64,000 bases of DNA from SZUA-547 sp963669265 (GTDB lineage: Bacteria > Pseudomonadota > Alphaproteobacteria > Rhodobacterales > Rhodobacteraceae): NCBI GenBank assembly GCA_963669265.1, contig OY769916.1:620001-684000 (forward strand), in the 5' to 3' direction. The notes under the pieces were generated by a model that made no database searches, was not told the origin of the DNA, and was given only the letters and a program-made list of their open reading frames with translations. The position numbers and the translations under genes are program-made. Positions 34,101-41,183 of the stretch are shown here, piece by piece (position 1 is the first letter of the stretch; every line of letters begins with the position of its first letter).

Positions 34101-35279
34101 GCCGTCGAAGACGGTCTTGTCTTCCGCTACAACGCCGGCCCGAAGGTCGGCGACGGCAGCGGCGATGGATCCTCCACCCATGGCCGTTTCGAAATTCTCG
34201 ACGCCTCCACCAAGAAGCCCATCCTGAAGAAAGAGGATTTTCAGAAGATCATTGGCAAAATCGCCGTGGACGCCTGCGGCTTCGAGAAGGGCAGCGACGA
34301 AGAAGCCAAGGTCTTGGAGCTCGTCGGAAAACAGGCGTTTATCGACACGATCCTGAAAGCCTACAACAAGGGCGACGGCGACAAATATGCGCCGTGGAGC
34401 ATGCAAAGCGGCGGGTTCGCCCGCACCTCGACCGAGGCGCTGCGCGGCGGCGACCCGAATTCGAAGTCCTGGATGTCGGAAGGCGACGGCAAGCCGGAGA
34501 ACGAAGGCAAACGCACCAAGGAGGTTCTGTCTAAATTCATCTCCGGCACCAGCGGAGAGAAGTCTGAGATGATCAGCCTCTCCACCAATGGCCGTGAGGA
34601 TGAAGGCGCCAATCACGCGTTCAACGGCCTGCCGAACCACCCGTCGCTGGACAAGATCAAGCCGCCCAACACCGACAAGAAGATCGAGGAAGAGCTGCTG
34701 AAACCCGGCAAAGAGATGGCGAGCACCGAACTTCCCACCGCGCAGGCCGCCGCGATGTACGACGAAATGGTGAAGGACATCCTCGACAGCTATCGGAATG
34801 AGGACCGCAAGGCGGTCGCGGACGCGCTGAGCGGCAAACGTCCGTCTGAATCGATGACCGCCGGCGAGCTGAAGAAGCACGTCAACGACCTGCTCGAAGA
34901 CTTCAAGAAGAAGAAGCTCGAAGAGGACATGGAAGCCTGGGAGAAAGAAAAGAAGAAAGAGCTCAAGGTCGATACCCTGCCCGCCTCTCTGGTCTCAAAG
35001 CGCAAGGCGTTGCTGGAGAAAAACATCGCCTCCAAGATCAACAAAAATGTCGATAAGGAGCTGATAAAGAACTTTGATCCGCCTGAAGTCGTAGTCGCCG
35101 ACACCAACTGGGGCGGCGATGACAGCCACGTCTATTTCGTCATCGCGCCGGACCCCGCCTCGGGCGAGTTGAAGATGTGGCGGAAAGACAAGTTCAGCGG
35201 AGAGATGTCGCCCGCTGGCGACAATTGGATCAATTCGACCTGGTATGAACTGGACGGCGTGCCGCCAGTCGGGTCCTGA
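31200..35279 (+). CDS. Very large Lys-rich protein with papain-like Cys motif, function unknown
   Basis: Encodes 1,359 residues after GAGGGGAG. No signal peptide. Residues 1-105 form an N-terminal module (VTGSFEVNGKLMVFNCLEDK), ~118-180 a disordered charged linker, ~230-330 helical, ~340-395 acidic, and ~440-620 a charged coiled coil (KETKEKQKELDEKKKAEKDE). The C-terminal ~500 residues hold Q850-G-P-V-G-S-C856-F, spaced as papain's oxyanion Gln and catalytic Cys, then N1138-H1139-A and D1301-T-N1303-W-G, which could supply His and Asn in the papain order; a second His1310 (DSHVYF) is an alternative. The last part (ELKMWRKDKFSGEMSPAGDN) recalls large uncharacterised bacterial proteins, but I cannot name a family. 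A protease or a deamidase/transglutaminase-like toxin is inferred. The 152-residue gene 49 bases downstream is a likely partner. Confidence 0.75.
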   Translation: MAKKTPADWKKEGEKLKGILAAAKKKPQNFGLVELAEGMCLEAHALHPVNKLALAAKKADGAKKANCVTGSFEVNGKLMVFNCLEDKLPGGMDVKFKQFLKKADHGAWKAKFIVKGEDQNGGGTAPEPQDDGAPKRPQVQEEPVGEDPKTVKGEEEAPKDGKKRDVPSKEQLATDLKHMTEIFKLSFESMSPEDAKEIKAALKAIAAAISSGDLVSAQNMSNKLTMVTGVNGSSPMEPISYVSQTSDKKGKSSGRGGDDAKRKKELKKSFDGLKPDLRDAVAKAEGAEKAEIGKLVKGFDKNLKAGKLDEAEENLNALKTKLSGGQEAKTGGGEDEDDDSLLDDISDFVGTVKDKIDEKIEETKEDFEEFVEDVKEGVEDVVTDVKDAFGILSEEDEKRQEKLKALNVPEGRQMALIKLARDNPKTYDSAVKALTSLEKTHKDVDVSPQGVSNAVKAVADAQVEQDTALKAWQDANKETKEKQKELDEKKKAEKDEQAKVDAAQKALDEFQAKVPEDLSTLSKTERDKMAAESEKLINALGDAKKLLKTASDATKAAQGAYDTAAADKQAKANVWFAKRDATNAAKAHEAKLQEKKSLLDALSFGPLSANAKKPMDDASVAKFVDAYTKDPKTASAAVKLAGQVEDPKLIADNVGMMCDKVADGFADKDGKKLKATTEELQLMAENALKNGARMGPEYFKNFEKYLESGKQLEPDDCAPTGMKEGSEEFKKKLALNRAGKMSDALIGEDGKVDPDSKEAKEAMEHMMFHPGSLKQPAPAMTDSMSKLMDDFRDPKKGPEMQGVLDGIKEPTKCLSAHSLVAATIGKEGSAVDAKDIKKSVMSAMLTPLAQGPVGSCFSTGPARAVREQDPVKAMKDMTNIATTGIYKPAKGDPIPAIMGLPKGENPLMRSYEYSIATAGAELEDSRENQNLRKGLFNSASGETSLNDLKDIVGSTKWNNEVQGKVQEAVEDGLVFRYNAGPKVGDGSGDGSSTHGRFEILDASTKKPILKKEDFQKIIGKIAVDACGFEKGSDEEAKVLELVGKQAFIDTILKAYNKGDGDKYAPWSMQSGGFARTSTEALRGGDPNSKSWMSEGDGKPENEGKRTKEVLSKFISGTSGEKSEMISLSTNGREDEGANHAFNGLPNHPSLDKIKPPNTDKKIEEELLKPGKEMASTELPTAQAAAMYDEMVKDILDSYRNEDRKAVADALSGKRPSESMTAGELKKHVNDLLEDFKKKKLEEDMEAWEKEKKKELKVDTLPASLVSKRKALLEKNIASKINKNVDKELIKNFDPPEVVVADTNWGGDDSHVYFVIAPDPASGELKMWRKDKFSGEMSPAGDNWINSTWYELDGVPPVGS

Positions 35280-35328
35280 CGCGTCGGGATAACCAGTCAA
35301 TCACATACGAGAAAGCATTGAGGACCCC

Positions 35329-35787
35329 ATGGTTGATGATCTTCCAATTGTAAGCTTCGTTCGCAATGACGATGGCGACGCTGTCGTGCGCGTCGACGGC
35401 GCCGACTTCGAAACCCGCGCGCAACTGCTGGAGGCGGCGCCGTTCCTCGCCGACAATCTTGGCCTTTACGCCAGAGCGGTGAACCACCTCGCCCGCGGAT
35501 ACAAATATAAAGTGATCGAGGATCCGGAGACGTTTTGCGCCGCCTATGAGGCGGAGATCGCCGAAGAACTCGCCAATGTCGATCCAGAGGCCGAGCCGGT
35601 CGCCGGCGTCACCCAGTTGATCGATTTCGGCAAGCCGGAGCTGGAGCTGATCCACGCGCCCCAGATCGACGGCGAGACGCTGGTCTTTTTCGCCAAGTCG
35701 AAAAGTCTGGGCATCCCTTATCGGGTCGAAGCGCCCGCAGGCGGCGACCCCAGCTATCAACCAATGGATATGACGCCCATCGACTAG
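35329..35787 (+). CDS. Small acidic partner of the 1,359-residue protein
   Basis: Encodes 152 residues: MVDDLPIVSFVRNDDGDAVV at the N-terminus, a helical middle rich in acidic residues (AYEAEIAEELANVDPEAEPV) and a beta-like end (LELIHAPQIDGETLVFFAKS). It is acidic while its upstream neighbour is Lys-rich, begins 49 bases after the large gene's stop on the same strand, and has no signal peptide. This size and charge pattern would suit a chaperone or inhibitor of the large protein, but nothing in the sequence proves it. No family recognised. Confidence 0.6.
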   Translation: MVDDLPIVSFVRNDDGDAVVRVDGADFETRAQLLEAAPFLADNLGLYARAVNHLARGYKYKVIEDPETFCAAYEAEIAEELANVDPEAEPVAGVTQLIDFGKPELELIHAPQIDGETLVFFAKSKSLGIPYRVEAPAGGDPSYQPMDMTPID

Positions 35788-35812
35788 GAAGACGAGTCGT
35801 CGAGAAAAAGCG

Positions 35813-36292
35813 TCAGAGCGGAACCACGTCTCCGCTCTCGCGCGCCAGCGAGCTCAAGGCGTCGTCCACACGCCGGCCCGAGATCACCCGATCCGGCGCG
35901 ATCTCGGCCAGCGGGACCAGCACGAAAGATCGGTTGAACATCTCCCGATGGGGGATGGTCAGCTTGGGCGTCTCGACCGTCTGATCGCCGTAATAGAGGA
36001 TGTCGACATCGATCAGGCGCGGCCCCCAGCGCACGGTCTTAACCCGGCCAAGCTCCTCCTCAACCAGTTTGCAGCGCGCGATCAACTCCTCCGGCGACAG
36101 GCTCGTTTCAGCGAGCGCGCAGGCGTTGACGAACCAGTCCTGATCTTCGACGCCCCAGGGCGCGGTGCGATAGAGTCCCGATGTCCGCGTAACGGTCAGC
36201 GCGCCGCCCTGCTCCATTCCGCGCAGCGCTTCGGCGATATTCGTCGCCTTGTCGCCAATATTGGAGCCGAGGCTGAGCCCGACCTCAACCAT
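35813..36292 (-). CDS. folK: 2-amino-4-hydroxy-6-hydroxymethyldihydropteridine pyrophosphokinase
   Basis: Encodes 159 residues from ATG 36292, chosen to fit the family start VEVGLSLGSNIGDKATNI; longer upstream translations overlap folB. RWGPRLIDVDILYYGD with its metal-binding Asp pair, and PHREMFNRSFVLVPLAEIAPD, are the HPPK signatures. It transfers pyrophosphate from ATP to the pterin alcohol in folate synthesis. Overlaps the end of folB by eight bases, last gene of the folate operon. It is convergent with the 152-residue gene. Confidence 0.93.
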   Translation of the reverse strand: MVEVGLSLGSNIGDKATNIAEALRGMEQGGALTVTRTSGLYRTAPWGVEDQDWFVNACALAETSLSPEELIARCKLVEEELGRVKTVRWGPRLIDVDILYYGDQTVETPKLTIPHREMFNRSFVLVPLAEIAPDRVISGRRVDDALSSLARESGDVVPL

Positions 36293-36653
36293 GCCGCGCG
36301 CGGGAGATCTCCACCCCCGCATGATCCAGCGTCGTCGGGATCGGCGCGGACGGTTTGCGGATCGTGATGGTCGCGCGGTTGACGTTCTCATAGCGGTCCA
36401 GGATCGCCCGCGCGATCCCGTCACCCAGCGATTCCAACAGGTTGTACCGACGCGCGTCAGAGACCTCTTTGGCGATCTCACAAAGCGAGCCGTAGCAGAC
36501 GGCCTTATGATAGTCGTCATTCTCGATGCAGGCGGAGACGTCCACTTCGCAATCGATATCGAGATAGAGCCGAAGACCCAGCTTGTTCTCTTCTGGCATG
36601 ACGCCGTGATAAACGTAGAGACAGAGGTTCGAGACGAAAATCCGATCAGCCAT
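36285..36653 (-). CDS. folB: Dihydroneopterin aldolase
   Basis: Encodes 122 residues. The family elements VYHGVMPEENKLG (~14-26) with the Glu near the pterin pocket, the Tyr residue in VCYGSL, ESLGDGIARAIL and IRKPSAPIP with the catalytic Lys are all visible. It cleaves 7,8-dihydroneopterin to 6-hydroxymethyl-dihydropterin plus glycolaldehyde. Overlaps folP by eight bases and folK by eight, as expected of a tightly packed operon. Confidence 0.92.
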   Translation of the reverse strand: MADRIFVSNLCLYVYHGVMPEENKLGLRLYLDIDCEVDVSACIENDDYHKAVCYGSLCEIAKEVSDARRYNLLESLGDGIARAILDRYENVNRATITIRKPSAPIPTTLDHAGVEISRARHG

Positions 36654-37482
36654 TGGCGTTACCCCTCAACGCCGCGACCATGGTCACGACTTCCTTGTGT
36701 TCGGCGACGTCATGCACCCGGATCACCGCCGCGCCTTTCATCAGGCTGATCGTGTCCGCCGCGATCGTACCGACCAGACGCTCGCCGACCGGCGCGTCCA
36801 GCAACTGTCCAATAAACGACTTCCGCGACAATCCGATGAGCACCGGCAACCCGTACTCCGCCAGCGCCTCCTGCTCCCGCAGCACCTGAACGCTCTGCTC
36901 CCAGGTCTTGCCGAACCCGACGCCGGGATCGAGCAGGATGCGGTCCCGCCGCACCCCCGCCTTCTCCGCCAGTTCCAGTGAGCGGTCAAGAAAGGCGCGC
37001 ATATCCGCCATCACGTCCAGATCCGGCTCTGCGACCGCCCGATTATACATGATCACGACCGCCGCGCCCGTCTCGGCGACCGCATCCGGCATGCCAGGAT
37101 CTTTTTGCAGTCCCAAGACGTCATTGATGATCGAGGCCCCCGCCGCCACGGCCGCCCGCGCCACCGACGCTTTATACGTGTCGATCGAGAGCGGAACCGG
37201 AGACGCCTCGGCCAACGCTTCGATAACCGGCAACACGCGAGCGCATTCCTCGTTTTCGCCCACCGGGGCCGCGCCGGGCCGTGTAGACTCGCCGCCGATA
37301 TCCAGCACGTCAGCCCCCTCGTCGACCATTCGGTTCGCCTGCTCGATGGCGGTCTCCAGCGTGTCGAACTGGCCGCCATCCGAAAAGGAATCCGGCGTCA
37401 CGTTCAAAATGCCCATAATCGCCGGCCGCTGTTTGAGACCGGCGAGAAATGCATCTCGATCGCCAGCGATGTCGCGCGTCAT
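36646..37482 (-). CDS. folP: Dihydropteroate synthase
   Basis: Encodes 278 residues. MGILNVTPDSFSDGGQFD (~23-40) and ADVLDIGGESTRPGAAPVG (~58-76) are the two conserved loops binding the pterin pyrophosphate; DPGVGFGKTWEQSVQVLRE and LIGLSRKSFIGQL carry further conserved residues of the TIM barrel. It joins p-aminobenzoate, made by the pab genes just upstream, to the pterin made by folB and folK. Sits nine bases after pabC. Confidence 0.94.
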   Translation of the reverse strand: MTRDIAGDRDAFLAGLKQRPAIMGILNVTPDSFSDGGQFDTLETAIEQANRMVDEGADVLDIGGESTRPGAAPVGENEECARVLPVIEALAEASPVPLSIDTYKASVARAAVAAGASIINDVLGLQKDPGMPDAVAETGAAVVIMYNRAVAEPDLDVMADMRAFLDRSLELAEKAGVRRDRILLDPGVGFGKTWEQSVQVLREQEALAEYGLPVLIGLSRKSFIGQLLDAPVGERLVGTIAADTISLMKGAAVIRVHDVAEHKEVVTMVAALRGNANG

Positions 37483-37491
37483 GGCCGGATC

Positions 37492-38364
37492 CTAATGGTT
37501 AACGGGGTCGTCGGGGCTGCTTATCCGAGGGTCGGCCCCGCATTCAATGGTGATTTGAGACTGTAGGCGAGCGGTGAGCGCATCTAACGCAGCGTACTCC
37601 TCGCTTTTGAGCTCGCTGTCGTCGATCGCCGCAACCGGAGCGATCAGACGAAGACTGCTAGAAAGGAACACGGCGTCGGCGCTGCTAAGGTCCTCTGTAC
37701 TGAGCGCGTGTTCGACTGGCGTCAAACCAACCTCAGATGCGATTGAGAGCAATACCGCTCGTGTCACGCCCTCCATCGCGCCCTCTTCCACCGGCGGCGT
37801 CGTCAGTTCCTCGCCTATGATCGCGAAGACGTTCGCCGCCGCCGCGCAGGCGACGCGGCCCTGCGTGTTCAGCATCAGCGCCTCATCCGCGCCCGCGCGC
37901 GCCGCCGCCTCCATCGCCAGAACAGAGTCGAGATAGGCGAGCGTCTTCAATCGCGCGGCCGGAGACGTCTCGTTGCGCCGGATCGGGACCGTGCGCAGAC
38001 GAACGGGCGCCATCGCCGGCCCGTGCGGCAGCGCGGCTGCGGTGGCCAGAATCGTCGGAGTCGTCTTTGCCGGCGGGCGCAAACCGCGCGGCCCCGGCCC
38101 TCGCGTGACGGTCACGCGCAGCGCATGAGGTCCGTCCAGAGCGCTCGCTTGAGCATAGGCCTCTCGCAAAAGATCCCTATCCGGTTCTATACCCAGCGCC
38201 GCTGAATGCGCCTGAAGCCGCGCGAGATGCCGATCGCCGAACGCCACCTTGCCGGTCACAACGAGGCTCGTGTCGAACACGCCATCGGCCAACAGCAAGC
38301 CCCGGTCGCTCAAGTCGAACGGCGCGGTCGGCCCCTCGATGCGTTTTCCATTCAACCAGATCAT
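37492..38364 (-). CDS. pabC: Aminodeoxychorismate lyase (class IV PLP enzyme)
   Basis: Encodes 290 residues. LKTLAYLDSVLAMEAAARAG contains the PLP-binding Lys of class IV enzymes (K ~142) and the adjoining pattern, DEALMLNTQGRVACAAAANV follows, and the C-terminal AVFLSSSLRLIAPVAAID is typical. This fold also serves branched-chain and D-amino acid aminotransferases, but location directly after pabA and before folP makes the lyase that releases p-aminobenzoate the most likely role. Its ATG overlaps the stop of pabA by four bases. Confidence 0.85.
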   Translation of the reverse strand: MIWLNGKRIEGPTAPFDLSDRGLLLADGVFDTSLVVTGKVAFGDRHLARLQAHSAALGIEPDRDLLREAYAQASALDGPHALRVTVTRGPGPRGLRPPAKTTPTILATAAALPHGPAMAPVRLRTVPIRRNETSPAARLKTLAYLDSVLAMEAAARAGADEALMLNTQGRVACAAAANVFAIIGEELTTPPVEEGAMEGVTRAVLLSIASEVGLTPVEHALSTEDLSSADAVFLSSSLRLIAPVAAIDDSELKSEEYAALDALTARLQSQITIECGADPRISSPDDPVNH

Positions 38365-38948
38365 GCGCTCCGCCCCGCGTTGAAGCGCGCGGCGAGCGCC
38401 ACGAAATTACCGAACAACGCATGGCCCTTTTCGGTCAGCACGGATTCAGGATGAAACTGCACCCCCCAGGTCGGATGGCTCTTGTGCGAGAGTCCCATGA
38501 TCTCCCCTTCTTCTGACCGGGCATCGATGGTCAGCGCCGGCATGTCACCCGTGACCGCCAGCGAGTGATATCGGCCGACCGATAAGGGCGATGGAAGATC
38601 TGCGAATACGCCCCCGCCCTGATGCGAGATCACCGAAGACCGGCCATGCAGGGGGCGTTGGGCGTGCGTCACCCGTCCGCCGAACGCCGCGCCGACGCAT
38701 TGATGGCCAAGGCAGACGCCGAGGATCGGGACGCGGCCCGAGAGGCGGCGCACGATCTCCATCGAGGCGCCCGCCTCTTCCGGCGTACAAGGTCCGGGTG
38801 ACAGGACGATGGCGTCGGGAGGATTGTTCGCCAGGCATTCAGCCGAAACCGCATCATTGCGCACGACATCAACCTGCTCGCCCAACTCACTGAAATAGCG
38901 TGCGACGTTGAAGACGAAGCTGTCGTAGTTATCGACGATCAGGATCAT
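38361..38948 (-). CDS. pabA: Aminodeoxychorismate synthase glutamine amidotransferase subunit
   Basis: Encodes 195 residues of class I glutamine amidotransferase. ILIVDNYDSFVFNVARYF starts it; the nucleophile Cys is in ILGVCLGHQCVGA and the His-Glu pair in WGVQFHPESVLTEKG. Very close to TrpG, which often serves both pathways; the neighbouring pabB and pabC decide the naming here. Overlaps pabB by four bases (ATGA). Confidence 0.9.
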   Translation of the reverse strand: MILIVDNYDSFVFNVARYFSELGEQVDVVRNDAVSAECLANNPPDAIVLSPGPCTPEEAGASMEIVRRLSGRVPILGVCLGHQCVGAAFGGRVTHAQRPLHGRSSVISHQGGGVFADLPSPLSVGRYHSLAVTGDMPALTIDARSEEGEIMGLSHKSHPTWGVQFHPESVLTEKGHALFGNFVALAARFNAGRSA

Positions 38949-40318
38949 GCGCCCTCCTGATCGAACGCGGCGAACACGCGCTGCGCCTTATCCAGCGTCT
39001 CGACATATTCCGCCGCGGGATCGGAAAGCATGGTGATCCCGCCGCCGACCCACAGCGTGGCCTCGCGCCCCTCAAAAACCACGGTGCGTATGACGATGTT
39101 GAGATCCATCGCGCCGTCAAATCCGAAATATCCGATCGCCCCGCAATAGGGGCCGCGTGGTCCGTCCTCAATCTCGCGAATGATCTCCATCGCGCGAATT
39201 TTTGGCGCACCGGTGATCGACCCGCCCGGAAAACTGGCCGCGACAAGATCCAGCGCGTCCGCGTCGTCTTTCAGCCTCCCCAGCACCACGGACACCAGAT
39301 GATGCACCGAGGCGTAGGACTCCAGCCCGCAAAGCGTGGGAACCTGCACCGACCCCTGCTTGCAGACCCGCGAGAGGTCGTTGCGCAAGAGATCAACGAT
39401 CATCACGTTCTCGGCGCGGTCTTTCTCAGATCGAAGCAACGCCTCGCCCGCCGCAAGATCGGCCGCCGGATCGTCGCTGCGCGGCGCGGTCCCCTTGATC
39501 GGGCGCGTCTCCACCCGCCCCTCCCGGCACCGCAAGAACCGTTCGGGCGAAGACGATGCGACCGTGAGATCGCCGAAATCCAGAAACGCGGCGAATGTCG
39601 CCGGGTTGGTCTCGCGAAGGCGCTTGTAGAGCGCCCAACAATCGAACGCGCCCGGCAATTCGGCGGTGAACCGCTGCGCGATATTGGCCTGATAGATATC
39701 GCCGTCGAGGATCAGGGATTTCACCTGTTCCACCGCCGCCGAATAGCTTTCGAGCGTGAAGTTGGAGCGCCAATCGAGGCGGAGGGGGAACGCCGCCGTT
39801 CCAGCACCCCGCTCAGCCTGCAATTTGGCAAGCATTTCGGCCATGCGCGCCGCCGCGCGCGCCTCGCGACCTGTCGCCGATTTTTCGGGCCACCCAGTCG
39901 AGATCAGCCAACTTCGTCCCGTCTTGTGGTCCCAGGCGAGCACGACGTCGTAAAAGCCAAGGCGCATCTGCTCCGCGCCCGCCGGATCCGGGGCGCGGTC
40001 GAAAACCGCCCCCATCTCATAGCCGAGATATCCGACGGCGCCGCCCTGAAACGGCGGCAGATCGGGATGGCTCTCCTCCCGATACTGGGCGAGGCGCAGG
40101 CGCAAGGCGCCGATGGGCGCGTCCGCCTCCTCAACGTCATTCCAGAACGCGGCGCCGTCCCGAACCGAAAACACGCCAAAGGGATCGGACGCCATATAGG
40201 AATATCGACCAAGGCTCTCGTGCCGCATCGCGCTGTCGAGCCACACGAAGCCGGGCGACGCGCGCAGTCGCTCCGCCGCCGCCACCGGCGATCCCAACTC
40301 AATTTCCTGAAACAACAT
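38945..40318 (-). CDS. pabB: Aminodeoxychorismate synthase component I
   Basis: Encodes 457 residues of the chorismate-binding family. RPIKGTAPRS, VDLLRNDLSRVCKQGSVQVP and AASFPGGSITGAPKIRAMEI are the C-terminal conserved motifs (Mg and chorismate site). It aminates chorismate with ammonia from PabA. It could be confused with TrpE, but the downstream pabA-pabC-folP order supports para-aminobenzoate synthesis. First gene of the folate operon; an 82-base gap separates it from the permease gene. Confidence 0.9.
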   Translation of the reverse strand: MLFQEIELGSPVAAAERLRASPGFVWLDSAMRHESLGRYSYMASDPFGVFSVRDGAAFWNDVEEADAPIGALRLRLAQYREESHPDLPPFQGGAVGYLGYEMGAVFDRAPDPAGAEQMRLGFYDVVLAWDHKTGRSWLISTGWPEKSATGREARAAARMAEMLAKLQAERGAGTAAFPLRLDWRSNFTLESYSAAVEQVKSLILDGDIYQANIAQRFTAELPGAFDCWALYKRLRETNPATFAAFLDFGDLTVASSSPERFLRCREGRVETRPIKGTAPRSDDPAADLAAGEALLRSEKDRAENVMIVDLLRNDLSRVCKQGSVQVPTLCGLESYASVHHLVSVVLGRLKDDADALDLVAASFPGGSITGAPKIRAMEIIREIEDGPRGPYCGAIGYFGFDGAMDLNIVIRTVVFEGREATLWVGGGITMLSDPAAEYVETLDKAQRVFAAFDQEGA

Positions 40319-40400
40319 ACGCGGGCTCTTGGCCGTCCTCGGAAGACTCCGCGCTAGCCCGTCCCGCGCCCTGACGCAATGAAAACCGCGCGCCCTGCGC

Positions 40401-41159
40401 TCAGACGCCCGCCAGATACGTGCTCGCTCCGGTCCACAGCAATCGGAGGGCGAGGAACAACAGGATGCCGCTCAGGATCTTCCGAAAAAGCTCTTCATTG
40501 ATCCGGGCCAGCACTTGTTTGCCCACCAGCGTGCCCAGAAAACCGGCGGTGATGATCGCCAGGATCAGGCCGATATAGGGCTCGAATGCGAAGCCGAGAA
40601 ATCCGAACGTGACGGTCTTCAGAAGGTGCTGAATGGTCATCAGGATCGCATGGGTGGCGCTCTGCGTATGCCGGTTCAGTTCCAGCGTTTTCAGATAGCT
40701 GGCGACGAACGGCCCCGTGGCGCCGAAGAACATGGTCAGAAAGGTGGAGATCGCGCCGGTCAGCCCCGCCGCCTTCTTCATGATCGCGGGCGGCTTGCTG
40801 GTGATCGACCAGATGATGAACAACCCGACGCCGATCTGCACCATCTCTCCCGGCAGATCGACGACGACCGCGCCACCCGCCGCCGCGCCGATCAGCGAGC
40901 CGATCAGAAACGGCAGCACGACCGGCCAGAGCGTATGCTTCAACAGGAGCAGAGAGCGAAACACGTTCGAGCCCAGCTGAACCACGCCGTGAACGGGGAT
41001 CAGCGCGGCGGGAGGCAACAGCGTCGCCAGAACCGCGATCATCACGATGCCGCCGCCAAGGCCGAAAGCGACGGTGATCAGCGAGGTCGCGAAGCTCGTT
41101 GCGACCAGCACGGACAGCGCCAGCATGTCCATCCCCGGCGGCGTCAGAAACTCAAGCAT
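40401..41159 (-). CDS. TauE/SafE (TSUP) family permease
   Basis: Encodes 252 residues with about eight membrane helices. The family motifs are LGGGIVMIAVLATLLPPAAL near residue 33 and VLPFLIGSLIGAAAGGAVVV, plus GFLGTLVGKQVLARINEELF near the C-terminus. TSUP proteins export or import sulfite, sulfoacetate or other anions. It lies 24 bases downstream of the copper ATPase on the same strand and may be cotranscribed; whether it is functionally linked to copper is unknown. Inner membrane. Confidence 0.8.
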   Translation of the reverse strand: MLEFLTPPGMDMLALSVLVATSFATSLITVAFGLGGGIVMIAVLATLLPPAALIPVHGVVQLGSNVFRSLLLLKHTLWPVVLPFLIGSLIGAAAGGAVVVDLPGEMVQIGVGLFIIWSITSKPPAIMKKAAGLTGAISTFLTMFFGATGPFVASYLKTLELNRHTQSATHAILMTIQHLLKTVTFGFLGFAFEPYIGLILAIITAGFLGTLVGKQVLARINEELFRKILSGILLFLALRLLWTGASTYLAGV

Positions 41160-41183
41160 GCGTCCCCCTAGCAGGCAGCCGCG

